Assembly (NCBI GenBank): GCA_023653785.1 | Contig: JAMKCH010012649.1 | Location: 1-64,000 of the forward strand | Length of the DNA: 64,000 nt | Source: Ophioderma brevispina | Lineage: Eukaryota > Echinodermata > Ophiuroidea > Amphilepidida > Ophiodermatidae | Direction: 5' to 3' | Shown here: positions 1 through 12,872 of the stretch, one piece after another | Position numbering within the stretch: the first letter of the stretch is position 1 | Layout of the letters: each line of letters begins with the position of its first letter | Program-made: the position numbers and the translations under genes | Notes under the pieces: model-generated | What the model was told of the DNA's origin: nothing | The model's database searches: none | What the model saw: the letters and a program-made list of their open reading frames with translations, nothing else

Positions 1-960
1 TGAACCGCTTTATCAACAAAATGTTGTGCGGATTTATGCATATCTTTTTTCAATAAAGATATTAATTTAATTAAGAAATTTAGATGACGTCATCAGTGAA
101 CATTTTTTTCAATAATTAAATTTCGACACTAGAATCAACTTTTGACACATGAATTTGTTTTAATGGAGTTTTGTCATCAGTTCTGAAATATGTTATCCTT
201 TTCCTCATCTCAAAACTGAGATTCCCGAGAGGATTTCTTAAAAATGCTTTTGCATTTCTTTATAGTCTTGTACGTATAGTACACGTACGCTATCGGCTGC
301 ACGCGAGACAAGAAAAATACTTTTGAGCAATTAACAAATGATATTTTAGTATTTTGGTGGCCATTTTGGATTTTTTGCGTTTCTTTGAAAATGCTCAATG
401 TTTTTTCATTGGCATCCATCGTATTCCAGAAATCAGTATGAAACTGGTCTAGAAACTGTTGAAAAAATTCTATAATAATCGAACAAGGTCATAGCCTGGA
501 CTACAAGGGCCATGAGCGTAGGGGCATATACACAGGAGTTTTACACAAGTATTTTAACAGGTATCCTTATTCTTTCAGGAAACATACGCTCTGTGCCTCT
601 ACTTCCAAATGGGATCTTGTCATGTAGTTTCCTGACTGCAAAGACAATGACATGAGCTTGTACTTCCTCCACCTTTTCCCCCATGCCAGTAGTAAGTGTA
701 GCTAGACTGCTTTAGCATCCAGCCTGCCAGCGCGTTTATGCAAGCAATGCAAATCTGCAGCGCGCAGCTCTGTTTGTGACGCAATTGTTCGAGCCAGTCA
801 ACAACTGTTAGGACGTTCCAACATCTACCGAAAAGTGGAATATCTTGTTTTAAATTCTTTTTCTGCGGTTGTACTGGTGCATAAGTTTGCTGACCACTTG
901 TCAAAAGACTAGCCCACGAACCCAATGAGGCAGGTAGCCGTTGCAGGACGACAACCCATG
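1..960. other. Unannotated AT-rich DNA
   Basis: I see no gene, repeat family or RNA gene here. Open frames on the minus strand near 620-925 show no family motifs and no codon-like composition. Confidence 0.5.
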
Positions 961-1340
961 GGTGTAACAGACGTGAGGCTCGGGGGCGGGGTGGGGGGGG
1001 GGTGGTGAGGGCAAGAACTCAAAAGTTCCACTTTTTTCAGAGACAATTTTTTCCGGCTCGCTGCGCTCGCCGGTAGACCAGATTTGAAGGAGGGGGGGGG
1101 GGGGGCAGCCGGGACAACCTCTTACTTCTCTTTCGCTTCCTCTTTCCTATTCTTTCCCCCTTTCATCTTCCTCTTTCCCTCTTTGACTTTTTCCTTTGCA
1201 AGACCTTTTTTTCTTCTTTGGCCCTCTATTTTTTCCGCGTTTTTCTTCCTTCTCCCTTTTTCCTTCCCATTTATGGCTCCCTTCCCGATTGTTTTTGTGT
1301 CGGGGGGGGGGGGAGGGGGCACTCCCCCCCCCATTGGTTA
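960..1340. repeat. G-runs and a 170-base polypyrimidine tract
   Basis: G-runs of 7 to 13 bases lie near 985-1000, 1090-1105 and 1301-1318. Between them, 1120-1290 is almost pure C/T on the plus strand. A short dyad built on GCTCGCTGCGCTCGC sits at about 1057-1077. The same GC-rich word and a long pyrimidine tract occur together at 55860-56110, so both may be pieces of one transposon family. Open frames on both strands here are low-complexity and not coding. Confidence 0.6.
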
Positions 1341-2277
1341 CGTCACTGGCAACACCTTATTGAATTGAGGGCTGCCAGTATTTGAAGCAGGCGGTAGCGG
1401 TCCAGTGAATTTAAAATACCTCTCAGACTCCGAATCTCGTTCGCAACCGATGGCGCCAGTCATACGCCAATTAGGCCTTATCTTATAAACCTGTTGGGTT
1501 GTGTTTTTATTTGCTCCCGTTGTTGTCTCTACGCAAAAACGAAGCTACAATCCTAATTTGTCTGCACTCCATTGGTATAAGGAGAGGGGGGGGGGGTTCT
1601 TTGACGCCCCACCCCCTTAAAACAAAATTCCGGTCTTGACGAAGTACACATCAATATTACCACATACATGGAAAACTGAAAATGGTTTGTGCGAATAAAA
1701 ATGGCGGTCGCTTAACCTTTTGAGTAGCGGCACTTCTAATAGGAGATGAAGTTCATTTCATTGCAAAAATAAAAAAAAGTTACTCAAGTACAATATAAAG
1801 GGCAAAGCATTTGAATAGCGACCCCTACATGCTTATTTATGGTAATAGCATAAAGCCGGCCGATTTTTAAATATTTCTGGATTTTAATATTTTCAGGTAA
1901 TTAGATCAAATCTTGGGCAAACATAATTTTAGCGTTAAAACAAGACGCTCGAAAAAAAAATATGGGGGGGGGGTGGATCCATATTGACCCCCCCCCCGGT
2001 CATAGCGCATTGAATAAGTTTTTATGAATCCAAGCCGGTGGTGAATCGCAGATACCTAATGAATCACTGTTTGAATTCATACAGGTTGACAGACTTTGTG
2101 GATACAAAGAAACAGGGCTAATTTTGTTGTGGCCATGATTTGGGCTTTCAAAAGTAGTATTTCGATTATAATAAAGGCGTTTAAACTTTAATTGGATTGT
2201 AATTTGTTTAATATCTAGTAAAGTAGAAGAGAACTTTTAAACAATGGAGATATTTTTGTGATCATAAATTGCCATGT
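1341..2277. other. Unannotated DNA with scattered G/C runs
   Basis: Homopolymer G or C runs occur near 1587-1597, 1964-1972 and 1988-1998. I recognise nothing else. Confidence 0.4.
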
Positions 2278-3440
2278 AAGTGTTTCAAAGGATCTTCTGA
2301 TCCCTTCGAGTATTTTAAAACTCAGGCAAGACCATGGTTCCAAAACTTTACTTCAATTCCAATGCAAGTCTTGTTGATTGGTATGATATAGCAGAAACGA
2401 TCTCAAAGATACTAGTTCTTAATTTTAGTGGCACTTATACCAGTTTCAAATAAATGTCTGTACATAACTGTACAATTCATTGAATCGGACCAACTCGATT
2501 CCGGTAAGGGATTCACAAGTGTCAAAACTTGAACCAAAAATCCAAATTACACCACACAAAAATCTTATTGAATATGAGAGTATGGGTCATTCAATCTGTA
2601 TAAAAATAGACCAATAATTGCATAATTTGCTCGGGAGAAAATTTCGCTTTAAATCCTGTGATTTTATTGACACACGCTGTCTAAATACGCTTTCAAAATA
2701 AAAGAACCTCTAAATAACCTCATCAAATCTAACTGAATTTAGTCATTTGGAGATATAGACGTTTTAAGGTACAAAACACAAACAACAAAATAAAGCAGAA
2801 GAATTTGGGGCGAATTGGGACCTTAAAAAAAAATGTCATTTAAAAACCTAAACAAATATCATTTTAAAGCTTAACAGGTGTAAATTTCAACATATATTAA
2901 CTCACACAACCCAGTGTAACTTGGGTTGAAGTTAATTTGTTGATATCTTAAAGTGGATAGAACGTTAAAGAACAAAACGATGGTTATGAATTTTTGTCAC
3001 CATACATTTCTTAAGTGTTTCAAAGGATCTTCTGATCAATTCTAAGGTATTTAAAACTCAAGGTACCAATACCATTTCCAAACTTTACTTCAATTCCCAT
3101 TCAGTCTTGTTCATTTGATATGATAGCAGAAAGCGATTTCCAAGATACTAGCTATTAAATTTAAGTGAATACTTTATCATCAGTTTCAAACAAGTATTGG
3201 TTTTGGTTTAATTGTTCTTCAATGCATACCTGAATTGTACATAACGAACTGGCCGTTGTGTTACGATCATTGATTCGGACCAACCTGACTCAGAAGGAAT
3301 TCTCAAAACTTGTCATAACTTCCCGGGCATAACTTTTGAACCAAAAATACAAATTACAGCAAACAAAAATCTTATCAAATATGAGAATATTTCCGTACAA
3401 AAATAGACATAATAGTTGCATAATATGCTCGGAGAACAAT
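2278..3440 (+). repeat. Degenerate direct duplication, about 0.74 kb period
   Basis: The segment from about 2278 to 2645 is repeated with many substitutions and indels from about 3014 to 3440. Shared blocks include GTGTTTCAAAGGATCTTCTG near the start of each copy, then ACTTTACTTCAATTCC, then an AACCAAAAAT block before ATGCTCGG. No coding potential is seen. This is an old tandem duplication or two members of an unknown repeat family. Confidence 0.7.
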
Positions 3441-3470
3441 CGCTTTGTACCAACATACCTAGTATTAAAC

Positions 3471-3836
3471 GGACAAGTTAGCTCAATCGGTTAAACGCTC
3501 GACTCCAGTGTATTGTGTTCATCCATGAGTATAGGCATGCGTTCGAGGCATGTGAGATTCGCCTATGTTGTAATTTCCCTGGACAAGAAATTAACCGCTT
3601 GGTTGTCCCTATTTACCCATGCGATATTTGGGAAGCTGGTCCTGGTTGTGATGGTTATCTCGATGTATGTTTGCTGATTATGGAAACCGCTGATCCTGAT
3701 CTGCTGCATCCCTAGAAATGATGCTAAATGGTTTATGGTATGGTTGGGCCACAGTGATCAGCGGCCATTTGTAAAACCGCTTAGAGGCCAAATAGCATAA
3801 GGCGCTATATAAATCTTTGCTATTATTATTATTATT
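3471..3836 (+). mobile_element. tRNA-derived SINE
   Basis: The left end looks like a tRNA gene with an RNA polymerase III internal promoter. An A-box match (TAGCTCAATCGG) lies at 3479-3490 and a degenerate B-box (GTTCGAGGC) at 3541-3549. A body of about 250 bases follows, then a tail GGCGCTATATAAAT and ATT trinucleotides at 3821-3836. Similar tails occur near 10878 and 48610, which fits SINE or LINE 3' ends shared across invertebrate repeats. I found no target duplication. The 66-codon open frame inside is accidental. The anticodon region is not that of a working tRNA, so I do not call a tRNA gene. Confidence 0.65.
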
Positions 3837-4812
3837 GTGTCAAATTTATGTCATAAATTTTGGCGAGTTGGCTAAATCGTCAATTTCCACAGATGCACAT
3901 TGCATAAAAGGCAAAAATCCAATTTTATACCACAAAAGGTAGTAATATCGGTTTTGAAGCAGTTAATTTGTGAGTGGTTTGCATGTTTGATAACCTATTT
4001 TAAAGAGCTATATTTGAGAACAGAAATGGTCATACAGCATGGTTGTATCCGTAAAAAAATAATACGGAATAAACAGCGATGAGGTTATGGGTATGAGGTA
4101 TATTAATCTCCACCAGGGTTCAAAGTTCGGTTGCGCACTTCAGTCCACATAGAAATTGCATTGAAAATACAATAACGTTGTATCGACTATTTCTTCTTCC
4201 ATGGCGATTTTATACGTTACATTGGTCTTTCGTAGTTCTTCTACGATGTCAAATCTAAAGTGGTTAGCGGCCAATGCGATCATTTGTGCACTTTTCCCGC
4301 CAACCAAGCCCTGAATTTCGCCCAAGGGCTAGATGTCGCTGCTATTTTGACCATCGCCGTTAGCGTTTATTTCAAGTGTAGAGATACGGAGTAGAGGAAA
4401 AATTTACCATTCTTTTCTGGCCACCACGCTCTTGAACTTCTTAGTATATATAAATATTAAAAACATGGGGTTGTTTAAAGTCATTGCTTCTATTAGAAAA
4501 TTTAAATATTTTTATATTCATCATTCAATATTGCAAAATTTAATTCAACTATATATATAATGGCCTTAAATTTGACATTTGAGCATTTGATGAAAATATA
4601 TAAAATATAAGAACTGAAGGTGTAAGAGTCGTCAGAGAAAGTACTATTACGACCTGAAATTCAAAACAGTTACTAATCGTGCCTTCATTTCATTGTTTTA
4701 GATTGAAATGTTCATTTTCGCATTCATTATGCTATGATGAAGTTAACACGCTCTAACCTAATAAATTTCGAATTTGAGAGTGCTCGCAAAAGAGAGTGAC
4801 CGTGTTTTGGAA
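3837..4812. other. Unannotated AT-rich DNA
   Basis: Nothing recognisable on either strand. Confidence 0.4.
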
Positions 4813-5750
4813 TGGGTTTTTCGAAACACGAGACCTCGAAACAACAGACCTCAGACCTCGAAACATCAGACCCGGAAGTCAATTCACTTCCGCGTCTGTT
4901 GTTTCGAGGTCTGATGTTTCGAAACAACAGACGTCAGACTTCGAAACAACACCCGGGGGATGTTTCGAAACACCAGACTTCGAAACAACAGACCTCAGAC
5001 CCGGACGTGAACTTACTCGGCGGATAACACCTTTTAAACACGTCAACGTGTTCAATTTGATATTTTTTCTTGTAAAAGTATACGAGTATATAGGAGTTGT
5101 TGCACACGATTTACACTAAAACATGTTAAAAACAATATTAAAGTCATGACCTAATAAGCCCTGTCCCCAGAACACCACATTTAACCGGAAGTGGTCAATA
5201 TTTTGAAATCTAAAGAAAACTACCATTTTCTCATTTACCCTGTGAAATCTTATAGGGAGGTATTTGGTTTGGATGTTATGACCGTTTTGGTCGACCAATA
5301 ATAATTTTACACAGTGCTCTATGGGGTTTACAAAATCAAATCAAAACGGATTGGAATATCGACGAGTAACTTTACGAAACACCCGGGGAGATGTCTCGAA
5401 ACATCAGACCTCGAAACAATTGTTACAGACGTCAGACCTCGAAACATTAGACCCGGAAGTCAATTCACTTCCGGGTCTGAGGTATGTTGTTTCGAGGTAC
5501 CCGGGGGATATCTCGAAATATTAGACCTCGAAACAACAGACCTCAGACCCGGAAGTGAAATTACTTCCGGGTATGATATTTCGAGGTCTGAGGTCTGTTG
5601 TTTCGAGATCTGATGTTTCGAGACACCCCCGGGTGTTTCGAAATTTCAGACCTCGAAACAACAGACCCGGAAGTGAATTAACTTCCGGATCTGATGTTTC
5701 GAGGTCTGAGGTCTGTTGTTTCGAGGTCTGCTCTTTCGAAACATCCGTTT
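4813..5750. repeat. Clustered hairpin repeats (GACCTCGAAACA family)
   Basis: Two blocks, about 4813-5022 and 5376-5750, consist of short units such as GACCTCGAAACAACAGACC and their reverse complements. They are arranged around dyads with a CCGGAAGT...ACTTCCGG core, seen near 4870-4897, 5450-5478, 5549-5573 and 5665-5690. Each block can fold into long stems. The 5030-5370 gap is ordinary AT-rich DNA. Open frames across the blocks, some about 100 codons long, come from the repeat itself. The family is unknown to me. Confidence 0.85.
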
Positions 5751-8700
5751 TGGAATATCAGTCATCTTTGAGGTAGAAATGATGAAAGAACTATGCATCC
5801 ATCCGCAATCTGCACCTGGATCACATTCTAAATGCCCGGGTGAGTGTATTGTTTGAGTTGCTATTTTGAAATACAGACATTGACTTTTGCCATCTTGCGT
5901 GCAGTACTCTTCGGTTATTTACATGTACATCGAAGGATGGTAAAATAGGACATGTAGTTTAGGGAGGGGTCTGTATTTACGCCAGAGGAGAATAGGATTT
6001 GAGGCGGAGTCAACGACAGTTTATGACCGAGAAGGGGGAACATGGACATTTTTATTAAAGAGAGAGGGGGGACCTGAACTTGTAAATGGAGAAATTTTAT
6101 TAAAAGAGGAAGATTTGCGAAGTTTTGAACGGAGGCAAGGGCCGCATGTAAGGAACCACTGGATTAAAGTACTCAATGAACACAACACCTCAATCCAGAA
6201 AAAATCTATATGCATTGAAGAATGAGCCCAGTGCACTATATGATCTTAATTTTGATGTTTGTATATAACACAAATTGTATCATATGCCCCACCATTAAAA
6301 TCGATACAATGATAATACTTCTTTCAATGTTTTCTGTGTGCAACAGAAATTGTCACATTAAAGGGATAAGCAGTGATTTGCTTATCCGGAATATCGAAAA
6401 AAATCACAAAATATTCATGTATTGTTATATTTGTTATCTACATAGACGGGCAGCTAACATAACCTACAAGTGCTTCTTACTTCTGACAGTATTAATTATC
6501 ATTATAGTACAGATTTGGAGAATATTAATTTGTATTAATACAAATTTGTATTATTATTGGTAATTTTGGATGGGCTTGATGGTCGTGAACTAATTTTTGT
6601 ACATATATAGCAATGCATGATATTTTGCTCTAATAACGGATCTGCTTGAAACGCAGATCGTTTTATTTAAAACAAAAATACCTATTTAGAGAGTATTTTT
6701 CTAAGGGCCGTTACGCCAAGGCGGTGTCTCAATCTAACTATAAAAATTGCTGTTTGCGAACGTATAGCGAACAAGAAAAACATTTTATGTCGAAAAAATG
6801 ATCAAAATGATTGTAAAAGGTCCACTTTTATCAGGTTCGCCCCTGGCAAAAGCTCGTCATTTCGAGGCTAAGATCACTTTTGCGATTTTGACATTGTCTT
6901 CTCTCAACAAATCCTGGCTATGGACCTGGTGTTTACTTAAAAATAATGAGAACCGGAAATGAAAATTATCTGTCGTTAAAACATAAACAATTACTTTAAG
7001 GGCTGAACATTGAAAAAAAAATCTTGCTTTTTCCACTTGGCAAACGTTGCGCCAAATTTTCGGAGGCTTTGCGCTAAAAATGCTCACCATACGCCCTCAT
7101 TAAACAAAACAATAAACAACAAGGAAACAACAACAAAAACAACAACAAACAAACAAACACAACATAAACATTACAAAAATAAAACAACTGTCTTATCGAT
7201 GGGGGAAAATATAACGTATGAAATGAAAATACAGAAATAGATAAAAATTTGTAAGATGTCTATTTTGACATTAGAAGTTGTTTTTGAACCTCAACAGCTG
7301 ATTACTTAGTCCGTCCACGTATTTGAGCTCTTACACACTGCATGGTGTTGCAATCTGGGGAAAGGTTGTTGAATTTTACACGTTTCTTTTTGGATAAAGA
7401 TTAGTGTCGAAAATGCTATATTTTTAAATGGCGAATACTATTTTTCTGCTTCACTGCGCTTGTTTCTATATCTTTCATAAATCTACGAAGCTGAATAGAG
7501 ATAAAAACTAACTGAGTTTGTTTATCAATTAATTCTTAACAGGCAATGTAACTGGGATTTTTCCAAAATCTACGTTATTTAAGAATCAGTTTACACAAAT
7601 ATTCTTCAATTTCATATAATAGGGTTATGAATCAGAATCCCATTCTTACGGTTTGGGTAAGAAGGTTTGAAGATGTTTTTATACAGCCTGTCTCAACAAA
7701 ATTGTACACTTCAGAAAAAAAAATTGGTTAAATCTGAAATTTTCAAAATAGTCGTTTTAACTTGGCATAAAGTCAATTAAAGAACAAAGAACAGGCTTTC
7801 CAATGGTTTTTGTTCTCTTATTGCTTTTGTTTTTTTGTCAATCACGAGAATCTAATCAATTTAATGCGATACAAAACCAATTCGATTTTGTGCCACTTTT
7901 ATGCATGGGCAGAGTTGCTTCGCCCAGTTTTGCCATGCTGTCTTAAACCCCAAAACAAAGATGCACTTGGACAAGAGAACCAAACTATATTAAAGTAAAC
8001 AAAAGAAGTCTAGGTTTAATCGACACCAGTTTTTTTAATAGTCACATAAGCATTCAATATAATATCATTTTTCATAAATAATAAACAATACAAATATTTT
8101 TGAATTTTTTAGGTTTTTTCTTTTTTTAATTTTCAAAATTTGTATCTGTTAAAACCATGCCAGAAGGAATTGCATTGCAACCAAAATAAACACTCCAAAT
8201 CCAAAGACAATGGTTTAAGAATATGCACTACTTGTGCATTTTACTAATTATTGAAGTCCCCCCCCAATCAAATTTGAATTGGAAGCAAAGTATCAAATGT
8301 TGGTAGGAATTTGCGTTTCAGATACTTTCAAGACCATAAAACTCCCCACAGTTGTTGTACGCCGTCTGTACGCTCATGGTTCTCTTTTAAGTTCTAACAA
8401 ACAACGTAGTATGTCGAATGTTATCACTTTAAATCTTAAAGCCAGAACTTACTGATCATAAACTTCCACCATTAAGTAACTTTTAAGAGTTTCTTTATTA
8501 AGTTAATAATAATCCCTTTTTAAGATGTTTCATAAGATCTGCTCAAGTGTGGAATACCTTATGTTTTAACAATTCATCACCGTTTTTCACTCAACCAGAA
8601 GTTGGCACAAACCTCGATTTTTTGTGTTCCTCGTAAACTGGAGTTATTTCCCGTTGCAAACAAGCAATGAGATGAACAAAAAATCCTGGCAAGCCTTGTA

Positions 8701-8920
8701 TTTCTCTTTAATGTGATGTACAAACGACTTAATTTATATTGAATATAATATTGAACAAGAATAGTCTTTACAAAAATACCAAATCATCAGCTTGTGGCGT
8801 TTATGGGTTGAAGACGAGGTACATAAGAAGTACACAGTTGACCATAACTACTGTGCAAAAGTTATTGAGAGTGGTACCAAAATAAAATGAGTTGACATTT
8901 TAAGCTGTGGGGTTTGACTG
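5751..8920. other. Unannotated AT-rich DNA with small hairpins
   Basis: No gene found. Minor structures are a 9-bp-stem hairpin (GGATAAGCA/TGCTTATCC) at about 6363-6387, a GATCTGC/GCAGATC hairpin near 6640-6660, and an A-rich AAC/AAAC tract at 7110-7170. Confidence 0.45.
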
Positions 8921-8923
8921 ACA

Positions 8924-9272
8924 TTAAAGGTGCTTTGTTCCGATCGTTTTTGGACCCCCCTGATTTACACGGAATAAGTATCAATTTTGATGTCCAGCTG
9001 AAATCCCGTAGTTTCTCATTTCGTCCTGAAATTTTAGCCTTCCAAATCATTTCTTTCTCAAGAGACAGATAAAAAATAGCGTTCTCCAGTGGTTAAACCA
9101 CTAATAATATTGGCACAGTAGTGAATATGCCCTTGCACTAGCATAATCGCGTCTAGCATCAAAACCCAAGTTATTTTCCCAACGGTACTTGATGGTGCCT
9201 TGTTACAGGTGTCAGTCTCTCCATATCAAGTAGAGAACACTGATAGACAAAAATCGGAACAAGCACCTTTAA
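8924..9272. mobile_element. TTAA-flanked MITE
   Basis: The element is bounded by TTAA on both sides (8924-8927 and 9269-9272). Its ends are imperfect inverted repeats: AGGTGCTTTGTTCCGATC on the left and GATTTTTG-type reverse complement with CGGAACAAGCACCT on the right. TTAA target duplications are known for the piggyBac and Kolobok superfamilies. The interior of about 340 bases has no transposase frame, so this is non-autonomous. Assignment between the two superfamilies is open. Confidence 0.65.
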
Positions 9273-10325
9273 GAAAATATAGAATTATGGTTTTACATAT
9301 AGGAAGATGTTGTCAATATTGTGGTGAAAGATGTCCCTTTTTGGACGGAGGTGTACGTTTTAGCATGTTTGAATTGATTTTTCATGCCATTGTGCGCTAT
9401 TAGTGGTAGCATAAGGGGAAATTGGTTTTTTACACTTTCCTTGTCTTAGTTGGTATCAGCCAGAAGGAAAATTACATTTGGCTGAAATCGTGATTTTAAA
9501 GTTAAAACTAGAATTTCGCGGTCTCGGCTTTCTAGGTTTCAGGTTTTCCTGGTTATTTGGGACTGGTTAGGAGGGGCGGGGGAGGCTGTAATTGTGGGTG
9601 CCAGTGGGTTTCATGTTTGCGGTGGTTGTGATGCTTCGGTTCAAACCTTATCGGTCGCTCTGAGCCATTTGTTGTTAACCGAGGTTGGCTGAATTTGTAT
9701 GTTGAATTGAAGCCGACGTTTCCTGCAGTTGTTTATATTGTTTGAATTGATGTCACATATGAATTGTAATTCCGTGGCTGCATATTCAGGCGACTTGCAA
9801 GTTTTTTAGGTTGACTGATTTTGTTTGACTGCATCTAAGCTTATCTATCTCCAATCATTACATCCACTCAGAGTAGAGATTGTTGTTCGAGGGCGCAAAA
9901 TGGTGCTTGGTCACAGGAAACCAGAGGGATCAACAAAGTGTGCAGGAAAGAAAAGACGAGAAACGACTGGTGCACGTAAAAAGAAGGTCTGGGGGCAGCT
10001 AGTGGTCTTGAGTGGAGTGGCTTCAGGCGACTCCGGAAATCTCCGTGGACTGAGCTGAACCCCGTAGGTAAAGATGGGTAGGGGGTGTTCCAGATGCAGA
10101 TGTCACTTGGAAAAAAATCTGTGATGGTAAGAGGAATTTTCTACAGTGGTGCTGTTGTAGTGTTGGTGGTATAGACTCTAGTTTGGTCTGATTATACACA
10201 CATGCCAAAGTTTGTAAGGTGAAAGGATGTCCAGAATGAAGCTGTAAGTTTTCTGTGACAATTGCTTGGAATATGGCGCCACGGGTTTTACATAATGCAA
10301 CTTCATTCGCGAACAATTCCTTCGT
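9273..10325. other. Unannotated DNA, somewhat G-rich
   Basis: A 77-codon plus-strand frame near 9825-10058 is rich in K, R and G but shows no motif I can place. Nothing else recognised. Confidence 0.35.
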
Positions 10326-11160
10326 GTGTTTGTTTATTTTGATTTTATAATTTATAATGTTATATTTGATTCATAGTGTTATTTTGATTTTTATGTAATT
10401 GTAATGTGTTATTTCTTATTAGGTTATTTAGTTTTTTTCTACCTATTGTTCATCTTTAATTTGTTATTCAATTTTTTATTTGTAACGATTTACTTTATTT
10501 AATAAATTTAGTGTGATTTTATTTTCTATTTATTTTTCATTTCGATAGGATTTATCATAATTTTGGTGTTGTTAATGTATTTGGGTTATTGTTTTTGTTA
10601 TTACTTATTTAGTCATCTCTTTATTTTGTTATTAGTGTTACATGATTTAGTTATTTCATTTAACGATTTATTATTATTAATATTGTTGTGTATACGGCTT
10701 TTGATTTTATGAATTTTTTTAAAATATTTTTATTATCCCCCGTTTATTTTATTTTCTTACCATTTTGGCTTTTATTTTTTTAGTATTTTGTCGTTCTTTA
10801 TCATTTATTTGTACTGATTTTTAAAAAATTTATTTGGTTCCATTTTTATTCATTTTATATTTTATTCCTTTTGGGGGAGGAAGGCGCTCGCTATATAAAT
10901 GTCTGTTTGATATGTTTATGCATTTATTTCTTTTATATTTAACATTTAGTTTAATGATATTCTCAGACTAGTTACACGGATGTTTATTTGGTTTATTTTT
11001 AAATTATTGTATTATATTCTCATCTGTTTATATATTTTTAGGGTTTGTTTTTTTTATTTTTTAATTTGTATGATTTTTCTTTATTTTATTTCCATTTGCT
11101 ATTTTATCATTTTATTTGTTGTAATTTTCTTTTGTATGCTTTAGGCCTATATGTATCGAC
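10326..11160 (+). repeat. Strongly T-skewed low-complexity tract
   Basis: For about 830 bases the plus strand is dominated by T with TTTATT/TTTTAT words and few C residues. A GGCGCTCGCTATATAAAT segment at about 10883, like the tail of the SINE at 3471-3836, is embedded in it, which suggests a SINE or LINE 3' end inside the tract. No coding potential. Confidence 0.6.
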
Positions 11161-11284
11161 TTTTGTGATGGTCATATGCGAAAAAAAAAAAACATCTTGT
11201 TACACCCAAACAATAATATAAAAATTCTAAAAATAACAAGAAGCCAATATGCTGCCATCCAAAAGCTTCTAAATCCTTTGGGGG

Positions 11285-11790
11285 TGTTTTTCAATCCAGA
11301 GAAGAAACTTCCATCATGCATCTTTTAATATCAAAGAAAGGCTCTTCCATACTCTTCTTAGACCCCATCCGAATATGAATAGCGGCCGGGATCCACCTTA
11401 CCAAGCAAGAACATATGAAAATATCCTTGAAAAAGTCCAACGGAGAGCAGCCCGATTCACTATTGGGAATTTCACCCGTGAAGATAGTGTTACCGAAATG
11501 CTATCCACCTCGCGGCTAAAGCTACAAGGAACGCCAGAAAAAATTCAACGTTGTCTCTCTTAAAATTAAACATGATGAATGACATCTCCAAGAACTACAT
11601 TCCACCCAAGGCCGACAGGGCAAGAGAGACATAACCAGCAACTCAAATCTACACCACCAATCTTGCATCACTCGCCAACTCATTTTCCCACGAACTAAAA
11701 GACGGAAAATGTTAACTCACAAAAATTGATCAACAAACAAGAACCGCATTTAAGTACAGCATTATCCCAAGTAAATTTCTGTGACCACCC
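11285..11790 (+). pseudogene. LINE reverse transcriptase C-terminal remnant
   Basis: A frame at 11375-11563 reads ENILEKVQRRAARFTIGNFT and then a DSVTEML motif. This is the classic post-RT region of non-LTR retrotransposons, where an LEkVQRRAARF helix follows the RT fingers and thumb. Upstream, around 11330-11375, KERLFHTLLRPHP-like residues match the usual 'lv.slvRP.leY' segment in the same area. Downstream (about 11580-11700) shifted frames give NYIPPKADRAR, matching the usual 'ipP..R.R' end. Frameshifts and stops show it is dead. I place it in the CR1/Jockey-like group only tentatively. Confidence 0.75.
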
Positions 11791-12872
11791 ACCTCCAGTC
11801 AAAATTCCCTTATGGAGGTCTAGGAGTCCTTGGAGGTTTTTACTACCAAGTCCCAAGTATCATTGGTTAATTTCGTCAAGAAGCTCTTCCAGGTAAAACC
11901 CCCGTATTTAGTCGAAGGCATAGCCAGGGACACGACCACAACCCAATTTGGAGTGTCTAGTCAGAGCACCTGGGACTACCCGCTATTATAAACCGTGTCC
12001 TGACCCACTACCCTGCGTTTTAAAAATCGCCCGAGGGGAAACAACCATCACAATTTCCTTTTTTTGGCAAAACATTTATTTCCGACAGGATACGTGATTT
12101 TAAACAAAATCCGCCACTTCTAGAAAGCCAATTTCAAGATACTCTTTTAAAGCCGGATAGTGATGCGTACTACTTCAAAATCAAGTTAAACAAACCCAAC
12201 TTTCAATGTTAAATAAAAGAAAACAAATTTGACAAAAAAACACCGTGTTTTTACCCAAAAAAACGTCAAGAGACTCTAAAGAATTATACCGACAATTTCT
12301 AGGGGACAACACACCAGCACGACAGGAATTTGCACGTACACATTTTCACCGGCCGAAATCGGCCGACATTTACGGACATACGACGAACAAAAAACAGCCC
12401 CAAAGTGGCCCGAGTAAAAGTAATATACTGTCGCCACGGACGCCGATAATTATTTTAAATAAAAGGAGCTGTAAAATTAATGAGATAAAAAATGGAGCAA
12501 TTAAGCTTTGGTAGAACAGATTTTAGAAGAGCCTGAATGTTTTTATAAGCCAGGTGTTGGTTATTTACCAAGTTAAGGCAGGATGAGTAATTGACTAAGA
12601 TATCATTGAGGAATTAATATGAATACTGTTAGGTCTTTTGGGAATGTATAGGTGAAATACATAGTCTAATATAAATTATCTAACATATACAATACATGAA
12701 CATTTCGTATGTAACATATTTGTAACCATCTAAAAACACTACTGTAACTAATCTTCTACATGGGCAGCATGATTTTATAAAGAAATGAAATGTGGTTAAA
12801 CATTAAACAAAGGTGTTGGTTTGCATCTTTGGGTTTAATAGCAGTTGTATCCTCTGGTTGTGATGCATGATA
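11791..12872. other. Unannotated DNA
   Basis: An 89-codon open frame at 12245-12514 lacks recognisable motifs. Nothing else supported. Confidence 0.35.

Noticed and set aside
1122..1334. Open frame on the minus strand rich in K, E and R
   Set aside because: It is the complement of a polypyrimidine tract and has no domain-like composition.
3471..3560. Possible tRNA gene
   Set aside because: The A-box is good but the B-box is degenerate, the box spacing is too long, and the sequence continues into a SINE body and tail.
4796..5776. Several overlapping plus-strand frames of 60-107 codons
   Set aside because: All are translations of the hairpin repeat units; the residues repeat with the DNA.
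9825..10058. Basic 77-codon frame as a LINE or DNA-binding fragment
   Set aside because: K/R-rich composition alone, with no recognisable RT or zinc-binding motif.
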